From: Tardibacter sp963781025
GTDB taxonomy: Bacteria; Pseudomonadota; Alphaproteobacteria; Sphingomonadales; Sphingomonadaceae
NCBI GenBank assembly: GCA_963781025.1
Contig: CAWADU010000003.1
Coordinates: 1,426,001-1,490,000, forward strand
Direction of reading: 5' to 3'
Length of the DNA: 64,000 nucleotides
A program made the position numbers and the translations under genes. Below are positions 17,595 through 26,898 of this stretch, one piece after another. The stretch's first letter is position 1, and each line of letters starts with the position of its first letter. Below the pieces are notes generated by a model, which ran no database searches, was not told the DNA's origin, and was given only the letters and a program-made list of their open reading frames with translations.

Positions 17595-18421
17595 GAACCA
17601 ATCACCGGCGGGTCTATGGAACGGCGATGACGTATCGCAGGAACCCGGCTCCGTACCTCATCCACGCGGCTGAAGTCGAGATCGATCATGCCCGTGCCGG
17701 CGGCCTCGCCCATGTCGAGGAGCACCTCGCCCCATGGATCGACGGCAAGCGAATGGCCATAGGTCGCCCGTCCATCCTGGTGTTTGCCCGATTGCGCGGC
17801 GGCGACGACGAAGACCCCCGCCTCGATCGCGCGCGCGCGTAAAAGCACATGCCAATGGGCCTTGCCCGTCGGCACGGTGAAGGCGGCGGGCACTGACAGA
17901 AGTACCGCGCCCGCATCGGTCAACCGCTGATAAAGTTCAGGAAAGCGAATATCGTAACATATCGACAAGCCAATGCGGCCCCATGGCGTATCGGCAACCA
18001 CCGTCTGGTTTCCTGGACGATAAGTCGCCGATTCGCGATAACGCTCGCCCGACGGCAGATCGACGTCAAAGAGGTGCAGCTTGTCGTAACGCGCGCGAAT
18101 GCTGCCGTCGCCGTCGATAATGAAACCCCGGTTGACGAGCCGTTCCGCATCATCGTCCGCCTTCAGCGCGAGCGATCCGATATGGACCCAGAGGCCATGT
18201 TTTGCCGCCGCCTCGCGGATGGCAGCCAGCACCGGATCGTCGGCCTCATGGGCGGCTTTCGCCATCATGCGACCGCGATCCACGTCGAGCATGCCGCACA
18301 TCTCGGGCAGGAAGGCAAAATCGCCGCCGTCGCTCGCTGCCCGTCCCAGTGCGGTTGTCAGGTCGCGCATGTTGTCGGCGGGATCGGTCCCGGTGGTGGT
18401 CTGGATGATGGCAGTGCGCAT
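17591..18421 (-). CDS. Carbon-nitrogen hydrolase (Nit1/omega-amidase-like)
   Basis: 276-residue nitrilase-superfamily enzyme with the Glu-Lys-Cys triad visible: Glu in FLPEMCG (about residue 40), Lys in YDKLHLFD (about 115) and Cys in SICYDIRFPELY (about 154). It most resembles the Nit1/NitFhit group, which removes deaminated glutathione or acts as an omega-amidase on alpha-keto amides. The glutaredoxin gene directly upstream fits a glutathione-repair role. It is probably co-transcribed with grxC and the DUF1178 gene. Confidence 0.9.
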   Translation of the reverse strand: MRTAIIQTTTGTDPADNMRDLTTALGRAASDGGDFAFLPEMCGMLDVDRGRMMAKAAHEADDPVLAAIREAAAKHGLWVHIGSLALKADDDAERLVNRGFIIDGDGSIRARYDKLHLFDVDLPSGERYRESATYRPGNQTVVADTPWGRIGLSICYDIRFPELYQRLTDAGAVLLSVPAAFTVPTGKAHWHVLLRARAIEAGVFVVAAAQSGKHQDGRATYGHSLAVDPWGEVLLDMGEAAGTGMIDLDFSRVDEVRSRVPAIRHRRSIDPPVIGS

Positions 18422-18438
18422 GATGCGAAAATCGAACC

Positions 18439-18696
18439 TCAGGCTACGATCAGCGGATCGAGTCCGCCCACCGCGTCCAGCGCGGCAAGGTCGTCCGATC
18501 CGCCGATGTGGCGACCATCGATGAACACCTGCGGCACCGTCGTGCGACCATTCGCGCGTTCAAGCATTTCGACGCGCTTCGGGCCGCCCATGGTGATGTC
18601 ATGCTCTTCGAAGCTGACGCCCTTGTCCGCGAGCAGCTTCTTTGCCCGCGTGCAAAACGGGCAGAACATTTTGGTGTAGATCTCGATCTTCGCCAT
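18439..18696 (-). CDS. grxC: Glutaredoxin 3
   Basis: 85-residue dithiol glutaredoxin with the CPFC active site near residue 12, the TVPQVFIDG cis-proline loop and the GG-D glutathione-binding turn. It uses glutathione to reduce protein disulfides in the cytoplasm. The frame is open 46 codons further upstream, but AAGGAG before the ATG at 18696 and the family length fix this start. It follows comF and precedes the nitrilase-family amidase by 17 bases. Confidence 0.95.
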   Translation of the reverse strand: MAKIEIYTKMFCPFCTRAKKLLADKGVSFEEHDITMGGPKRVEMLERANGRTTVPQVFIDGRHIGGSDDLAALDAVGGLDPLIVA

Positions 18697-18743
18697 CAAT
18701 GACTTCTCCTTGATTCCAGACCTGTGGATCGCAGCGCCGCTTG

Positions 18744-19517
18744 TCAACTGACCAGCGCATTTGCAGGCAGGGCGCGCGCCCAGGTGAGCACGCGGACGGA
18801 CGCCGCTCCCCCCCGCAGCAGCGCGATCGCGCAAGCCTCGGCGGTAGCACCCGTCGTCATCACATCATCGACCAGTATCACCGGCCTGCCGGCGATCTGC
18901 GGTTGTGCCTTTTCGGCGACCTGAAAAACGCTTCGGACCTTGGCGAAACGCTGCGATCGAGACAGTTTTCCGCTGCTGCTGGTCTCGCGACGCCGAACCA
19001 GCGCGCCCAGCATGACATGCGCGGGCGAAATGCGTGCCAGCGCCTTGGCGATCAGTCCTGCCTGATTATAGCCGCGCCACCACAGCCGCCATCGGGCGAG
19101 CGGCACGGGTACGAGAACGGCCTTTTCATCCTCCAGCCAATCGGGCGCAGCCAGGCGAATGTGCCGCCCCATCATCCGCGCGAGGTGGGGCCGGCCACCA
19201 TATTTGAACCGCATCAGGATCCTGCGCGGCAAGACATCATATAAGACTGCCGCGCGCGCTTCCGAAAAGGCCGGCCGACGCTCAAGACACGGAGCGCACA
19301 GCGCATCCTCCCCCATAGAGACTTCAAACGGGACGCCGCACCCGGCGCAGCGCGGCGCACGCGCAAACGTCAGCTCCGCCCAGCAGGGCGCGCACAGCAA
19401 ATCGTCCTGATCCACCACCAATCCGCAGCCGAGGCAACGGGCCGGAAGCGCAAGACCTATCGCCCATTTCAGGCCGGTGGAAATGCGATTGAGGCGGGCA
19501 GGTTGAGCTATGGCCAT
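18744..19517 (-). CDS. comF: ComF family protein (phosphoribosyltransferase-like)
   Basis: About 257 residues. An N-terminal zinc ribbon with CxxC pairs (CLGCGL, CAPCW, CAGCG, CAPC) is followed by a phosphoribosyltransferase domain with VILVDDVMTTGAT near residue 213. ComF proteins take part in DNA uptake in competent bacteria; in others the role is open. A GTG at 19523 would add two residues. It diverges from the methyltransferase gene across about 20 bases. Confidence 0.92.
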   Translation of the reverse strand: MAIAQPARLNRISTGLKWAIGLALPARCLGCGLVVDQDDLLCAPCWAELTFARAPRCAGCGVPFEVSMGEDALCAPCLERRPAFSEARAAVLYDVLPRRILMRFKYGGRPHLARMMGRHIRLAAPDWLEDEKAVLVPVPLARWRLWWRGYNQAGLIAKALARISPAHVMLGALVRRRETSSSGKLSRSQRFAKVRSVFQVAEKAQPQIAGRPVILVDDVMTTGATAEACAIALLRGGAASVRVLTWARALPANALVS

Positions 19518-19537
19518 CGGCACGTCATAGCAGAACG

Positions 19538-20407
19538 ATGAATATCGCCGAGCCCTTTGATCGCAAGCTGCGGCGGCTGCACCGTGACCGGGCGGCCGCC
19601 GGTTTTCGCGCGCACGCCTTCCTGCGCGACCATATGATCGAGGAATTGCTCGTCCGGCTGGGCACGGTCAATCGCGGCTTCACCCGCGCGCTCGACCTCG
19701 GTTGCGCGGACGGCGGGCTGGCACGCCAGCTCCCGGCAGGCATGGTCGTGTCGGCCGACGCCGGATTTCGATTTGCCCATGGCGCCCAGGGCGTGCAATG
19801 CGACGAGGACAGGCTTCCTTTCGCCGACGCCAGTTTCGACCTCGTCGTTTCCGCCGGGTCTCTGCACCTGGTGAACGACCTGCCCGGCGCTCTGGCGCTT
19901 GCCCGGCGCATATTGAGGCCTGACGGGCTTTTCCTCGCCGCCTTTGCCGGTGGCAACAGCCTCAATCGCGCGCGCGCCGCATTGATTTCAGGTGATATCG
20001 CCGCCACCGGCGGAGCGGCGCCACGCATAGCACCGATGGTCGACGTCCGGGCGGCGGGCGACCTGCTTGGCCGTGCGGGTTTTGCCTTGCCGGTGGTGGA
20101 TCTCGGAAACCCTGTCCGTGCGCCACGACGGGTTGCTTCCGCTCTTGCGGGACATCAGGGGAGCCGGCGAGAGTGGGATCTCGGCACGCGCGCGCCGTTC
20201 CGCCGCCTCGCAATCGCTGCGGCGGCCGCGGCCTTTGCCGAGAATGGCGATGCCGACGGCCGCGTCGCCGAAACGGTCGAGATCATCTATCTGACGGCGT
20301 GGGCGCCCTCTCCCGATCAGCCCAAGCCGCTCAAGCCGGGTTCGGGCAAGGTGTCGCTGGCCGACGTGCTGCGCGACCCTAGAGCAGCGCCTCCAGCAAA
20401 CCGATGA
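19538..20407 (+). CDS. SAM-dependent methyltransferase (BioC/NDUFAF5-like)
   Basis: 289 residues with a class I methyltransferase core: LDLGCADGGLARQLP (SAM motif I, about residue 50) and a methyltransferase-11 pattern with FDLVVSAGSLHLVNDLPGAL. The start FDRKLRRLHRDRAA matches the alphaproteobacterial relatives of NDUFAF5, a complex I assembly hydroxylase, as well as BioC. Without biotin genes alongside, the complex I link is the better guess. It ends inside the convergent mutT gene (29-base overlap). Confidence 0.85.
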   Translation: MNIAEPFDRKLRRLHRDRAAAGFRAHAFLRDHMIEELLVRLGTVNRGFTRALDLGCADGGLARQLPAGMVVSADAGFRFAHGAQGVQCDEDRLPFADASFDLVVSAGSLHLVNDLPGALALARRILRPDGLFLAAFAGGNSLNRARAALISGDIAATGGAAPRIAPMVDVRAAGDLLGRAGFALPVVDLGNPVRAPRRVASALAGHQGSRREWDLGTRAPFRRLAIAAAAAAFAENGDADGRVAETVEIIYLTAWAPSPDQPKPLKPGSGKVSLADVLRDPRAAPPANR

Positions 20408-20804
20408 GCGGCTTGTCCGCGGGGGGCATCTCCAAACCATGCAACTCGACCGGCCGCACCCATTTCAGCGCGGCGGCATCGAGCGGTTGCGGCGTGCCCG
20501 TCCATTTCCGGCACACATAGAGCAGCAGTATCAGGTGCTGTCCGCCGAGCGCTTCACTCGCAAAACAGGCTGGCGCCAAACAAGCCGAGTCGGTGCCAAT
20601 GCCAAGCTCTTCCCGCAATTCGCGGATCAGCCCGGCCTCCGGTGTTTCACCCAATTCCACCTTGCCACCGGGAAATTCCCACAGCCCGGCCATCGTCCGG
20701 TGCGCGGACCGCTGCTGGACAAGCACACGCCCGTCGCGATCAATCAGCGCCACCGCAGCGACAAGAAGCGGTATGGCTGCGTCGATTGGCACATTCTCGG
20801 TCAT
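20379..20804 (-). CDS. mutT: 8-oxo-dGTP diphosphatase MutT
   Basis: 141-residue Nudix hydrolase with a full Nudix box: GGKVELGETPEAGLIRELREELGI at about residues 46-69, preceded by the typical QRSAHRTMAGLWEFPGG. It removes oxidised guanine nucleotides before they enter DNA. It is convergent with the methyltransferase gene and overlaps its last codons. Confidence 0.93.
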   Translation of the reverse strand: MTENVPIDAAIPLLVAAVALIDRDGRVLVQQRSAHRTMAGLWEFPGGKVELGETPEAGLIRELREELGIGTDSACLAPACFASEALGGQHLILLLYVCRKWTGTPQPLDAAALKWVRPVELHGLEMPPADKPLIGLLEALL

Positions 20805-20875
20805 GACAAATTGTTAACGCTTTCGTCGTTATCTTGCAGCCCAGTAGGGCCATAGCGCCAACGGGGAATTCGGCA

Positions 20876-21055
20876 ATGCTGACGCGATGGCTCATCCACC
20901 TGGCGCACGACGAGAAGGGCGCCACAGCCATCGAATACGGGCTGATAGCGTCGCTGGTCGTGATTGCCATACTTGGCGCACTCCACAATTTAGCCGATGC
21001 AACAATTAGCATGTGGAGCAATGTTGCATCCGAGGTGATCGGTGCAACGAGCTAA
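20876..21055 (+). CDS. Flp-type pilin, first copy
   Basis: 59 residues with the Flp/Fap pilin core: charged leader LAHDEKG, then ATAIEYGLIASLVVIAILGAL. Cleavage would fall after the glycine, leaving the Glu/Tyr pair near the mature start. Start 20876 is chosen over an upstream in-frame start at 20834 because GGGGA lies upstream and the leader length then fits. The tight adherence machinery (tad/cpa genes) is not in the window. The following pilin is closer to the standard length and composition. Confidence 0.85.
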   Translation: MLTRWLIHLAHDEKGATAIEYGLIASLVVIAILGALHNLADATISMWSNVASEVIGATS

Positions 21056-21255
21056 TTATCCGCCGATCTTTAATAATCCGCTAACCTCGATACGTTCAAT
21101 ACTCAAAATATGACTGCATAATCACATCGAACGGGGTCGTTTTGTAAACCTTTTGGCAAGAGTAATCGGGTACAACCTACTCTTGCTTACCCAACTTACC
21201 GGGGCAGGCTCGGACGACTTTCGGAAGTTTGAAGATCCTCACTAAGGAGACCACA

Positions 21256-21414
21256 ATGTCCATTCGTAAGCTTTTCAAGAACGAAAAGGGCGCCACCGCC
21301 ATTGAGTATGGCCTGATCGCCGCCCTGATCGCCGTCGCCGCCATCACCGCGATGTCGACGCTCGGTTCCAATCTGTCGAATACGTTCACTAACGTTTCGA
21401 ACGGCCTGAAGTAA
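21256..21414 (+). CDS. Flp family type IVb pilin, second copy
   Basis: 52 residues: MSIRKLFKNEKG leader, ATAIEYGLIAALIAVAAITA helix and a short polar tail. AAGGAG sits at the right distance before the ATG, and a strong terminator follows, so it is likely a highly expressed single-gene transcript. It would be processed by a TadV/CpaA-type peptidase and assembled by a Tad secretion system encoded elsewhere. Confidence 0.94.
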   Translation: MSIRKLFKNEKGATAIEYGLIAALIAVAAITAMSTLGSNLSNTFTNVSNGLK

Positions 21415-21432
21415 GCTGAATTCAGCTTCTTT

Positions 21433-21468
21433 AAAAAGGGCGGTGGGGTTCTCCCCGCCGCCCTTTTC
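21433..21468 (+). terminator. Rho-independent terminator of the Flp pilin gene
   Basis: AAAAGGGCGG.GGGG-TTCT-CCCC.CCGCCCTTTT: a long GC-rich stem with a four-base loop and flanking A and T runs. It lies 18 bases after the pilin stop and can work in both directions, also serving the convergent M48 protease gene. Confidence 0.93.
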
Positions 21469-21479
21469 TTGTCACCCGC

Positions 21480-22967
21480 TCATCGCGTGGCATAGACAAT
21501 CAGCTTCACGCGCTCGCCGGGGCGAAGCGGCTGATCCGGCGCCCGCGCATTGAACGTCAAAAACCGTTCCATTTTCAGATCTCCATAGGCCATTCGCCCC
21601 GCAAGGGACGCAAGCGTGTCCCCCGCCTTTACCGTCACCACATCGATGACGCGCGGTCGTACTGCCGCAGCCTCGTTTTCGGACAGGCGCTTCATTGAAT
21701 TGACAAGCCCATTGAACGGACCAAGCCCCGACCCCGCGGGCGTGATCGTCATGAAATGAAATGCCTGATCGCCTTGCCAGCGATAAGCCGTGATCGTCAC
21801 GTCGACCGGTCCCGACCGCGTGCTTGCCCGCGCCGTCGCGGTCGCGGCCTCCAACCCGTTGATCGTGGTCCGGCGCGGCTCCGAATAATTGACCTGCTGC
21901 TGTCCGCCGCCCAGGGCATTGAAGATTTTGCTGATATACGCCTCGAGCCCGCCGCCGCCGAGCGATCCACCGGAGAGTTGCGCCTGACCGCCGCTGCCCT
22001 GGATGGTGATGGCCTGTGTGCCGTTGGCGATGGCGAAACCGCTGGGCGCCTCGAACTGGAAGCGCAGTTGCGGATGGCGAAACACGCGCCCGTCGACCAC
22101 GCCTTGCTTCGGGTCATCGTCATAGATCGTCCCCTCAAGCGCGTTCAGGAACGCATCGCGGTTACGCGTGCCCCTGCCCGCCGCCCCTGCGGTTGCCGCC
22201 TCGCGCCGCGCGCGGGCGACACGGTCCTCGGTCAGCGGATGACTGCGCGCCCAGCCCGGAACCGCTTTTTCGGCATCATTGCCGCTCAATCGCGCATCCA
22301 GCGCGCTGCTGCGGCCCAGCGATTCCAGCATGTCGGCGGCCGCATATGGATCATAACCCGCCTGTTTCAGGTAGCGGATGCCGAGGTCGTCGGCCTCATA
22401 TTCCTGACTGCGTGAATAGGACAGCGTATATATCTGCGACGCCTGCCCTGCCACCTGCGCCAGTTCGGACGACCCCGTTAACACGCCCAGCAAGACCGAT
22501 CCGATCGATCCGATCGTCGAACGCGTGTTTCTTTTCTGCGCATGACGGGCGGCGACATGGCCGACTTCATGGCCAAGCACCGAGGCCAGTTCCGCCTCAT
22601 CGTTCATCAGCCCAAGAAGCTGTCGCGTCACGTAAATATAGCCGCCGGGGATCGCGAAAGCATTCATTACCGGCGAATTGAGCAGTGTCACCGTATAGTC
22701 GGACGGCGCGTTGGCCAGTCCCGACTGGACCGCGATCTTCCGCCCAACGGCGGTGACATAGGCTGCGGGCGGTCCCTGATAGGCGCCGCCGAACTCCTCA
22801 AGAAGCTGCGGATGGGCACGCGCGCCCTGGTCGCGGTCGCTCTCGGACATGGAGCGCACCTTCGTGTCGCTCTGTGCGTCGGCGGGCGTCTGGGTGCAGG
22901 CAACCGCCAAGGGCACCAGCGCCGCCAGGGCAGCCACGCCCGCTTGCAATGTCCCACGGCTGGTCAT
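21480..22967 (-). CDS. M48 family metalloprotease with C-terminal LysM-like domain
   Basis: About 495 residues. A signal sequence ending LAVACTQ could be a lipobox. The zinc-binding HEVGHVAARHA motif lies near residue 133, with the third ligand in SYSRSQEYEADDLG, followed by a long linker and a LysM-like segment (VVTVKAGDTLASLAGRM) at the end. It resembles BepA/LoiP-type periplasmic proteases that check outer-membrane protein assembly. The ATG at 22967 is preferred over 23000 because it directly precedes the signal. Confidence 0.9.
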   Translation of the reverse strand: MTSRGTLQAGVAALAALVPLAVACTQTPADAQSDTKVRSMSESDRDQGARAHPQLLEEFGGAYQGPPAAYVTAVGRKIAVQSGLANAPSDYTVTLLNSPVMNAFAIPGGYIYVTRQLLGLMNDEAELASVLGHEVGHVAARHAQKRNTRSTIGSIGSVLLGVLTGSSELAQVAGQASQIYTLSYSRSQEYEADDLGIRYLKQAGYDPYAAADMLESLGRSSALDARLSGNDAEKAVPGWARSHPLTEDRVARARREAATAGAAGRGTRNRDAFLNALEGTIYDDDPKQGVVDGRVFRHPQLRFQFEAPSGFAIANGTQAITIQGSGGQAQLSGGSLGGGGLEAYISKIFNALGGGQQQVNYSEPRRTTINGLEAATATARASTRSGPVDVTITAYRWQGDQAFHFMTITPAGSGLGPFNGLVNSMKRLSENEAAAVRPRVIDVVTVKAGDTLASLAGRMAYGDLKMERFLTFNARAPDQPLRPGERVKLIVYATR

Positions 22968-23031
22968 GCATTTCCTCCGCAATCGTCGCGGACAGAACAT
23001 CGGGCAACCGGCTGGGTTGCGTCAAATGCCG

Positions 23032-23976
23032 TTAAATCGCCATCTCGAGAAATTTGCGCCGGCGATCCGCAAGCAAGGCATCCGCCGAAAGTTTGTCCAG
23101 CGCCGCCAGTTCCTCGCCGATTGCGTCGCCAAGCGAAGCGATAGCCACGGCCGGGTCGCGCTGGGCGCCGCCAAGCGGTTCCGGCACGATCCTGTCGATC
23201 ACGTTCAACCGTTTGAGATCGGCCGCCGTGATTCGCATCGCCTCGGCGGCATCGGCCGCCTTGTCCGCCGACCGCCACAATATCGAGGCGCATCCTTCCG
23301 GCGAAATCACCGAATAGACCGCGTTTTCGAACATCAGCACCCGGTTCGCGGCCGCAAGCGCTATCGCGCCACCCGATCCGCCCTCGCCGACGATGGCGGC
23401 GATCATCGGTACGCGCATGCCTAGACAGGCTTCGGTGGACCGGGCGATCGCCTCCGCCTGACCGCGCTCCTCGGCTTCGACGCCGGGAAACGCGCCCGCG
23501 GTGTCGACAAGCGTCAGGACCGGCAGTCCGAACTGGTCCGCCAGCTTCATCAGGCGGATCGCCTTGCGATAGCCTTCGGGCTTGGCCATGCCGAAATTAT
23601 GTTTGAGACGGCTCGCCGTATCCGCGCCCTTTTCATGGCCGATCACGACGATGGAGCGGCCGCGAAAGCGCCCCAATCCGCCGATGATGGCAGCATCCTC
23701 GCCGAAACTGCGGTCGCCGGCCAATGGCGTGAAATCGTCGATCAGCCGGGCCACATAATCCTTGAAATGCGGACGCTCGGGATGCCGGGCCACCAATGTC
23801 CGCTGCCAGGGCGTCAGCTTGGCGTAGGTTTCGCGCAGTTGGCGCTCTGCCTTCACCTCAAGCTTTTCAATCTCGCTTGTGATGTCGACATCGCCGCCCT
23901 TGGCGGATTCGCGCAGATCGACGATCCGCGCCTTAAGCTCCGCAATGGGCTTCTCAAACTCAAGATAGGTGGTCAT
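23032..23976 (-). CDS. accA: Acetyl-CoA carboxylase carboxyltransferase subunit alpha
   Basis: 314 residues of the AccA type. The N-terminal coiled coil (LEFEKPIAELKARIVDLRE) is followed by the crotonase-fold carboxyltransferase domain with conserved GEGGSGGAIAL (about residue 201) and VISPEGCASILW. With AccD it moves the carboxyl group from biotin to acetyl-CoA for fatty acid synthesis. It follows xerD on the same strand with a 12-base gap. Confidence 0.97.
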   Translation of the reverse strand: MTTYLEFEKPIAELKARIVDLRESAKGGDVDITSEIEKLEVKAERQLRETYAKLTPWQRTLVARHPERPHFKDYVARLIDDFTPLAGDRSFGEDAAIIGGLGRFRGRSIVVIGHEKGADTASRLKHNFGMAKPEGYRKAIRLMKLADQFGLPVLTLVDTAGAFPGVEAEERGQAEAIARSTEACLGMRVPMIAAIVGEGGSGGAIALAAANRVLMFENAVYSVISPEGCASILWRSADKAADAAEAMRITAADLKRLNVIDRIVPEPLGGAQRDPAVAIASLGDAIGEELAALDKLSADALLADRRRKFLEMAI

Positions 23977-23988
23977 GGACGCTTGGCG

Positions 23989-24906
23989 TTACTGGCGAGG
24001 ACGCCTGTCGTCAACGAGCGGATGCTTCGAAGCGACAAGTTCGACCAGCGCCTTGGTCTGGACATGGGTGTAAATCTCGGTCGTCGCGATGTCGGCGTGA
24101 CCCAGCATCGCCTGGACGGCGCGCAGGTCCGCGCCGCCTTCCAGCAGGTGGGTGGCGAAGGCATGGCGGAGCACATGGGGGCTGATCCGCTCTGGTGGAA
24201 TCCCCGCCTCCGCACCCAAGGCGCGGACAAGCTGGAACAGACGAACGCGCGACAGATGCTTCTTGCCCGACGGGAAAAGATAGCGCGCATCGGCCGTGAC
24301 ATTGGCGGCGTGACGCGCCACCGCCTTGAGCGTTCGCGCGGACAACGGCACCAGCCGCTCCTTGCCGCCCTTTCCGGCAAGGACAAGAAATGGTTGCCCG
24401 TGACGCACGGCCCGGCGCGGTAGCGAAACCAGCTCGGTCGCGCGCAGTCCAGATCCGTATAGGAGCTCAAGCAAGGCGGCGAGCCGGTCGGTCATCGGTC
24501 CGGGCGCAACCTCCTGCCTGTGCGCGACCGCCTCGAAGAGCGCATCGACGTCCCTGTGCCCCAGGATCTTCGGCAATCCGCGCTCTTTCGCCGGACGCGG
24601 CAGCGCGCGCGACGGATCGTCGGCCCGGTCGCCTTCGCAGACCAGAAATCCGAAAAAGCGGCGCAACGTTGACGCCTTGCGCGAAACGCTGGCGCGCTTC
24701 AGCGGGAGCCAGGCTGCGGCCAGCCGGTCGAGCGCACCGGCATCGGCATTCACCAGCGCACCGCCCAGCAATTCGGACGCCCCCATCAGATCGGTCGAAT
24801 AAGCGACCAGCGTGTTGCGCGACGCCCCGGCTTCCGCCGCCATCATTTCCAGGAAGCGCGCGATGGCCGCGCGGTCGCGGCTGGTCGGGGCGGGCTTGTC
24901 GGTCAC
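23989..24906 (-). CDS. xerD: Site-specific tyrosine recombinase XerD
   Basis: 305 residues with the SAM-like N-terminal domain and a catalytic domain carrying Arg (GSGLRATELVSL), HVLRHAFATHLLEGGADLR, GHADIATTEIY and the tyrosine nucleophile. It resolves chromosome dimers at dif with XerC. The start is GTG at 24906, overlapping the stop of the preceding secreted-protein gene by 4 bases. Its place next to accA and aroK makes it a chromosomal housekeeping gene rather than an island integrase. Confidence 0.93.
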   Translation of the reverse strand: MTDKPAPTSRDRAAIARFLEMMAAEAGASRNTLVAYSTDLMGASELLGGALVNADAGALDRLAAAWLPLKRASVSRKASTLRRFFGFLVCEGDRADDPSRALPRPAKERGLPKILGHRDVDALFEAVAHRQEVAPGPMTDRLAALLELLYGSGLRATELVSLPRRAVRHGQPFLVLAGKGGKERLVPLSARTLKAVARHAANVTADARYLFPSGKKHLSRVRLFQLVRALGAEAGIPPERISPHVLRHAFATHLLEGGADLRAVQAMLGHADIATTEIYTHVQTKALVELVASKHPLVDDRRPRQ

Positions 24907-26705
24907 GATCGCATCAGTGCTTCCGCCGCGATCATGCGGGCTTCGGGTTCCCGGCCAACCCGTCTAAGCGCGGCAAGGATGTGGAACAGATGCTGCGGCG
25001 GCACGCCCGACCAGCGCTGCGTTTGCAGGCCGATCGCGGCAAGCAGCGCGACTTCCCCGCCCCGGCCCGCCGCCGCCGCTTCGTCCAACTGCTGCAAATA
25101 GCGGCTGGAAGCGGCAAGGTTCGCGTCATAAGCGGCGGAAAGCTGGTCGACGGCGCGCCCATCGATCCGCCCCAGACCGGCAAGAGCCGCCAAGAACAGC
25201 GCCGCGCGATGCACCCCTCGCGCGCTCTCCTCGCGCTTGGCCCAATTCTTGATTCGCCCCTGGGAAACCGGGATGCGGCCGGGCGCCCCGACAGCGAGCA
25301 ACGCCCAACCTTCGGCCGCGTCATCCGAATCCGCCTTCTCCAGAACCGGCCACCACGACGCCGCCTGACGGTCCAGCCCGGCAGAGAGCATCGAGGCGAT
25401 CAGGTCTCCTGCACGGCTGGCAAGCGCTTCCTCGGGCTTGATGGCGGCGGCCGCACGCGCCGTCAGGATTCGGGCGGCATAGCCGTCGCGGGCGCGTATA
25501 TCGCCCGCCCACAGCGCATCCAGCCCTTCCATCCGCGTGCTGGCGTCTTCTTCCACATAGGCTTTGCGCAATTGCCCTGCCGGTGTGCTGGCGATCGCGA
25601 ACAAATCGGTTTCCTCGGCAAGCGCCGAATAGAGGTCGACAAGGTCGGCCGACGAAATCATGCCCAGCGCCGCGCCGACGCGGGCGGCGGCGATACGCTG
25701 TTCAAGATCAAGGGCGGGGGCCCGCGCCTGCCATGCCTGCACCTGGGGCCCGACCGTGCGGAACAGCGCTGATGGTATGCCAATGCCCGCCGCGGTCGCC
25801 AGGCCAAAGCGGAAAGCCGTAAGCCGCCTGGCTTCACTCCAGTCGACATTGGCGTTGCGCTGGCTGCCGGTTCCCGCGCCCGCGATACGTTCGACCAGCA
25901 GCAGGTCGAGGTTGCCGAGCATCTTGCGTTGGCGCGCCCGGTCGACCAGTGCCGCCGAGAGGCTTGTATCGCCCGACAGGCCCGCGCACATCGCCCGCGC
26001 CAACGGCCACACAGCCTCCCTCGTCAGCCCCTCGCCGACATCGGCGATGGGACACAGGCCGCTCATGTCGCCGCCGGCCAGCGCCACCTGCACGGCAACC
26101 GCATAAAGACGCGGCGTGTAACGATCGACCGGCACCGCCTGCACCAGCATGCGTGCCGCCTCGACGTCGCCCAGACGCGTAAGGAGCAATGCCCGCTCGG
26201 CGATCCAGTCGGCCGGACGCGACCCCGCCGCGGTCGGAACCCGCGACAGCAGGGCGCGCCGCAAAACGATTGCCGCCCAGCGTGAGGCGATCGGCGTATC
26301 GAGCCGCTGCATCAAGGTGGTCAGATAGGGACCGCTTGCGCCGGTAAAGGCATCATCGGGAAAACCAGTCGTGCCCGGCCAGATAGACCCCACCCGATCG
26401 ATCGGCCGGCTGACCGGCGGCGGAAGCTTGTATTCGCCGCCTTCGCCCTCGCCGAGCGGTGTCGGAGCGGGCGGCAACACCCCCGAAAGGTCGACAGGCC
26501 CGGCAGCGGCCGGCGCCTGGCCCTGGGTCGGTGCTGTCGTCGGCGAAGATGGCAATGGCGCAGGTGCGCCAGGACGCGACGGCGCCGGCGTTCCGAAACC
26601 AGGCGGCAACAGGGATTCGGGATTTTCCTGACCGAGCGCCGGTATCGCGACCACGAACGCGAGGATCGCGAAGCCCAGAGCCCCCTTAGAGACCGAGTTT
26701 CTCAT
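24903..26705 (-). CDS. Secreted alpha-helical protein of unknown function
   Basis: 600 residues. Sec signal (KGALGFAILAFVVAIPALG) and a Pro/Ala-rich linker to about residue 95 are followed by a long run of Ala/Leu-rich helices resembling a repeat solenoid. No catalytic motif seen and no named family recognised. It overlaps the short membrane-protein gene upstream by 20 bases and xerD downstream by 4, so the three are probably translated together. A periplasmic scaffold role is a guess. Confidence 0.8.
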   Translation of the reverse strand: MRNSVSKGALGFAILAFVVAIPALGQENPESLLPPGFGTPAPSRPGAPAPLPSSPTTAPTQGQAPAAAGPVDLSGVLPPAPTPLGEGEGGEYKLPPPVSRPIDRVGSIWPGTTGFPDDAFTGASGPYLTTLMQRLDTPIASRWAAIVLRRALLSRVPTAAGSRPADWIAERALLLTRLGDVEAARMLVQAVPVDRYTPRLYAVAVQVALAGGDMSGLCPIADVGEGLTREAVWPLARAMCAGLSGDTSLSAALVDRARQRKMLGNLDLLLVERIAGAGTGSQRNANVDWSEARRLTAFRFGLATAAGIGIPSALFRTVGPQVQAWQARAPALDLEQRIAAARVGAALGMISSADLVDLYSALAEETDLFAIASTPAGQLRKAYVEEDASTRMEGLDALWAGDIRARDGYAARILTARAAAAIKPEEALASRAGDLIASMLSAGLDRQAASWWPVLEKADSDDAAEGWALLAVGAPGRIPVSQGRIKNWAKREESARGVHRAALFLAALAGLGRIDGRAVDQLSAAYDANLAASSRYLQQLDEAAAAGRGGEVALLAAIGLQTQRWSGVPPQHLFHILAALRRVGREPEARMIAAEALMRS

Positions 26706-26823
26706 TAGCTATCGGCTTTTCCACCGCCTTGGGCTGGACCTCGGTATTGATGAACGCCAGCGACGCCGCGCCGCCGACGATGATTACCAAGAAAAAGATA
26801 AAGAGGATCGCGGAACGCGACAT
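26686..26823 (-). CDS. Small single-pass membrane protein
   Basis: 45 residues: MSRSAILFIFFLVIIVGGAA forms one membrane helix, and the short polar tail ends in ANEKLGL. An ATG at 26841 in the same frame would add six residues. GGGG lies upstream of the shorter start. It overlaps the next gene (24903-26705) by 20 bases, so the two may be coupled, and it diverges from aroK across about 75 bases. Function unknown. Confidence 0.75.
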   Translation of the reverse strand: MSRSAILFIFFLVIIVGGAASLAFINTEVQPKAVEKPIANEKLGL

Positions 26824-26898
26824 TTTCAACCCCAACGTCATTTCGAGTGAGACTGCTTTTGCCCGAGGTGCGCGCTCTGTGTATAGCCCCTCCAGCCA

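Noticed and set aside
23989..24906. Tyrosine recombinase as a mobile-element integrase
   Set aside because: It matches XerD, is coupled to chromosomal housekeeping genes, and no element ends are near.
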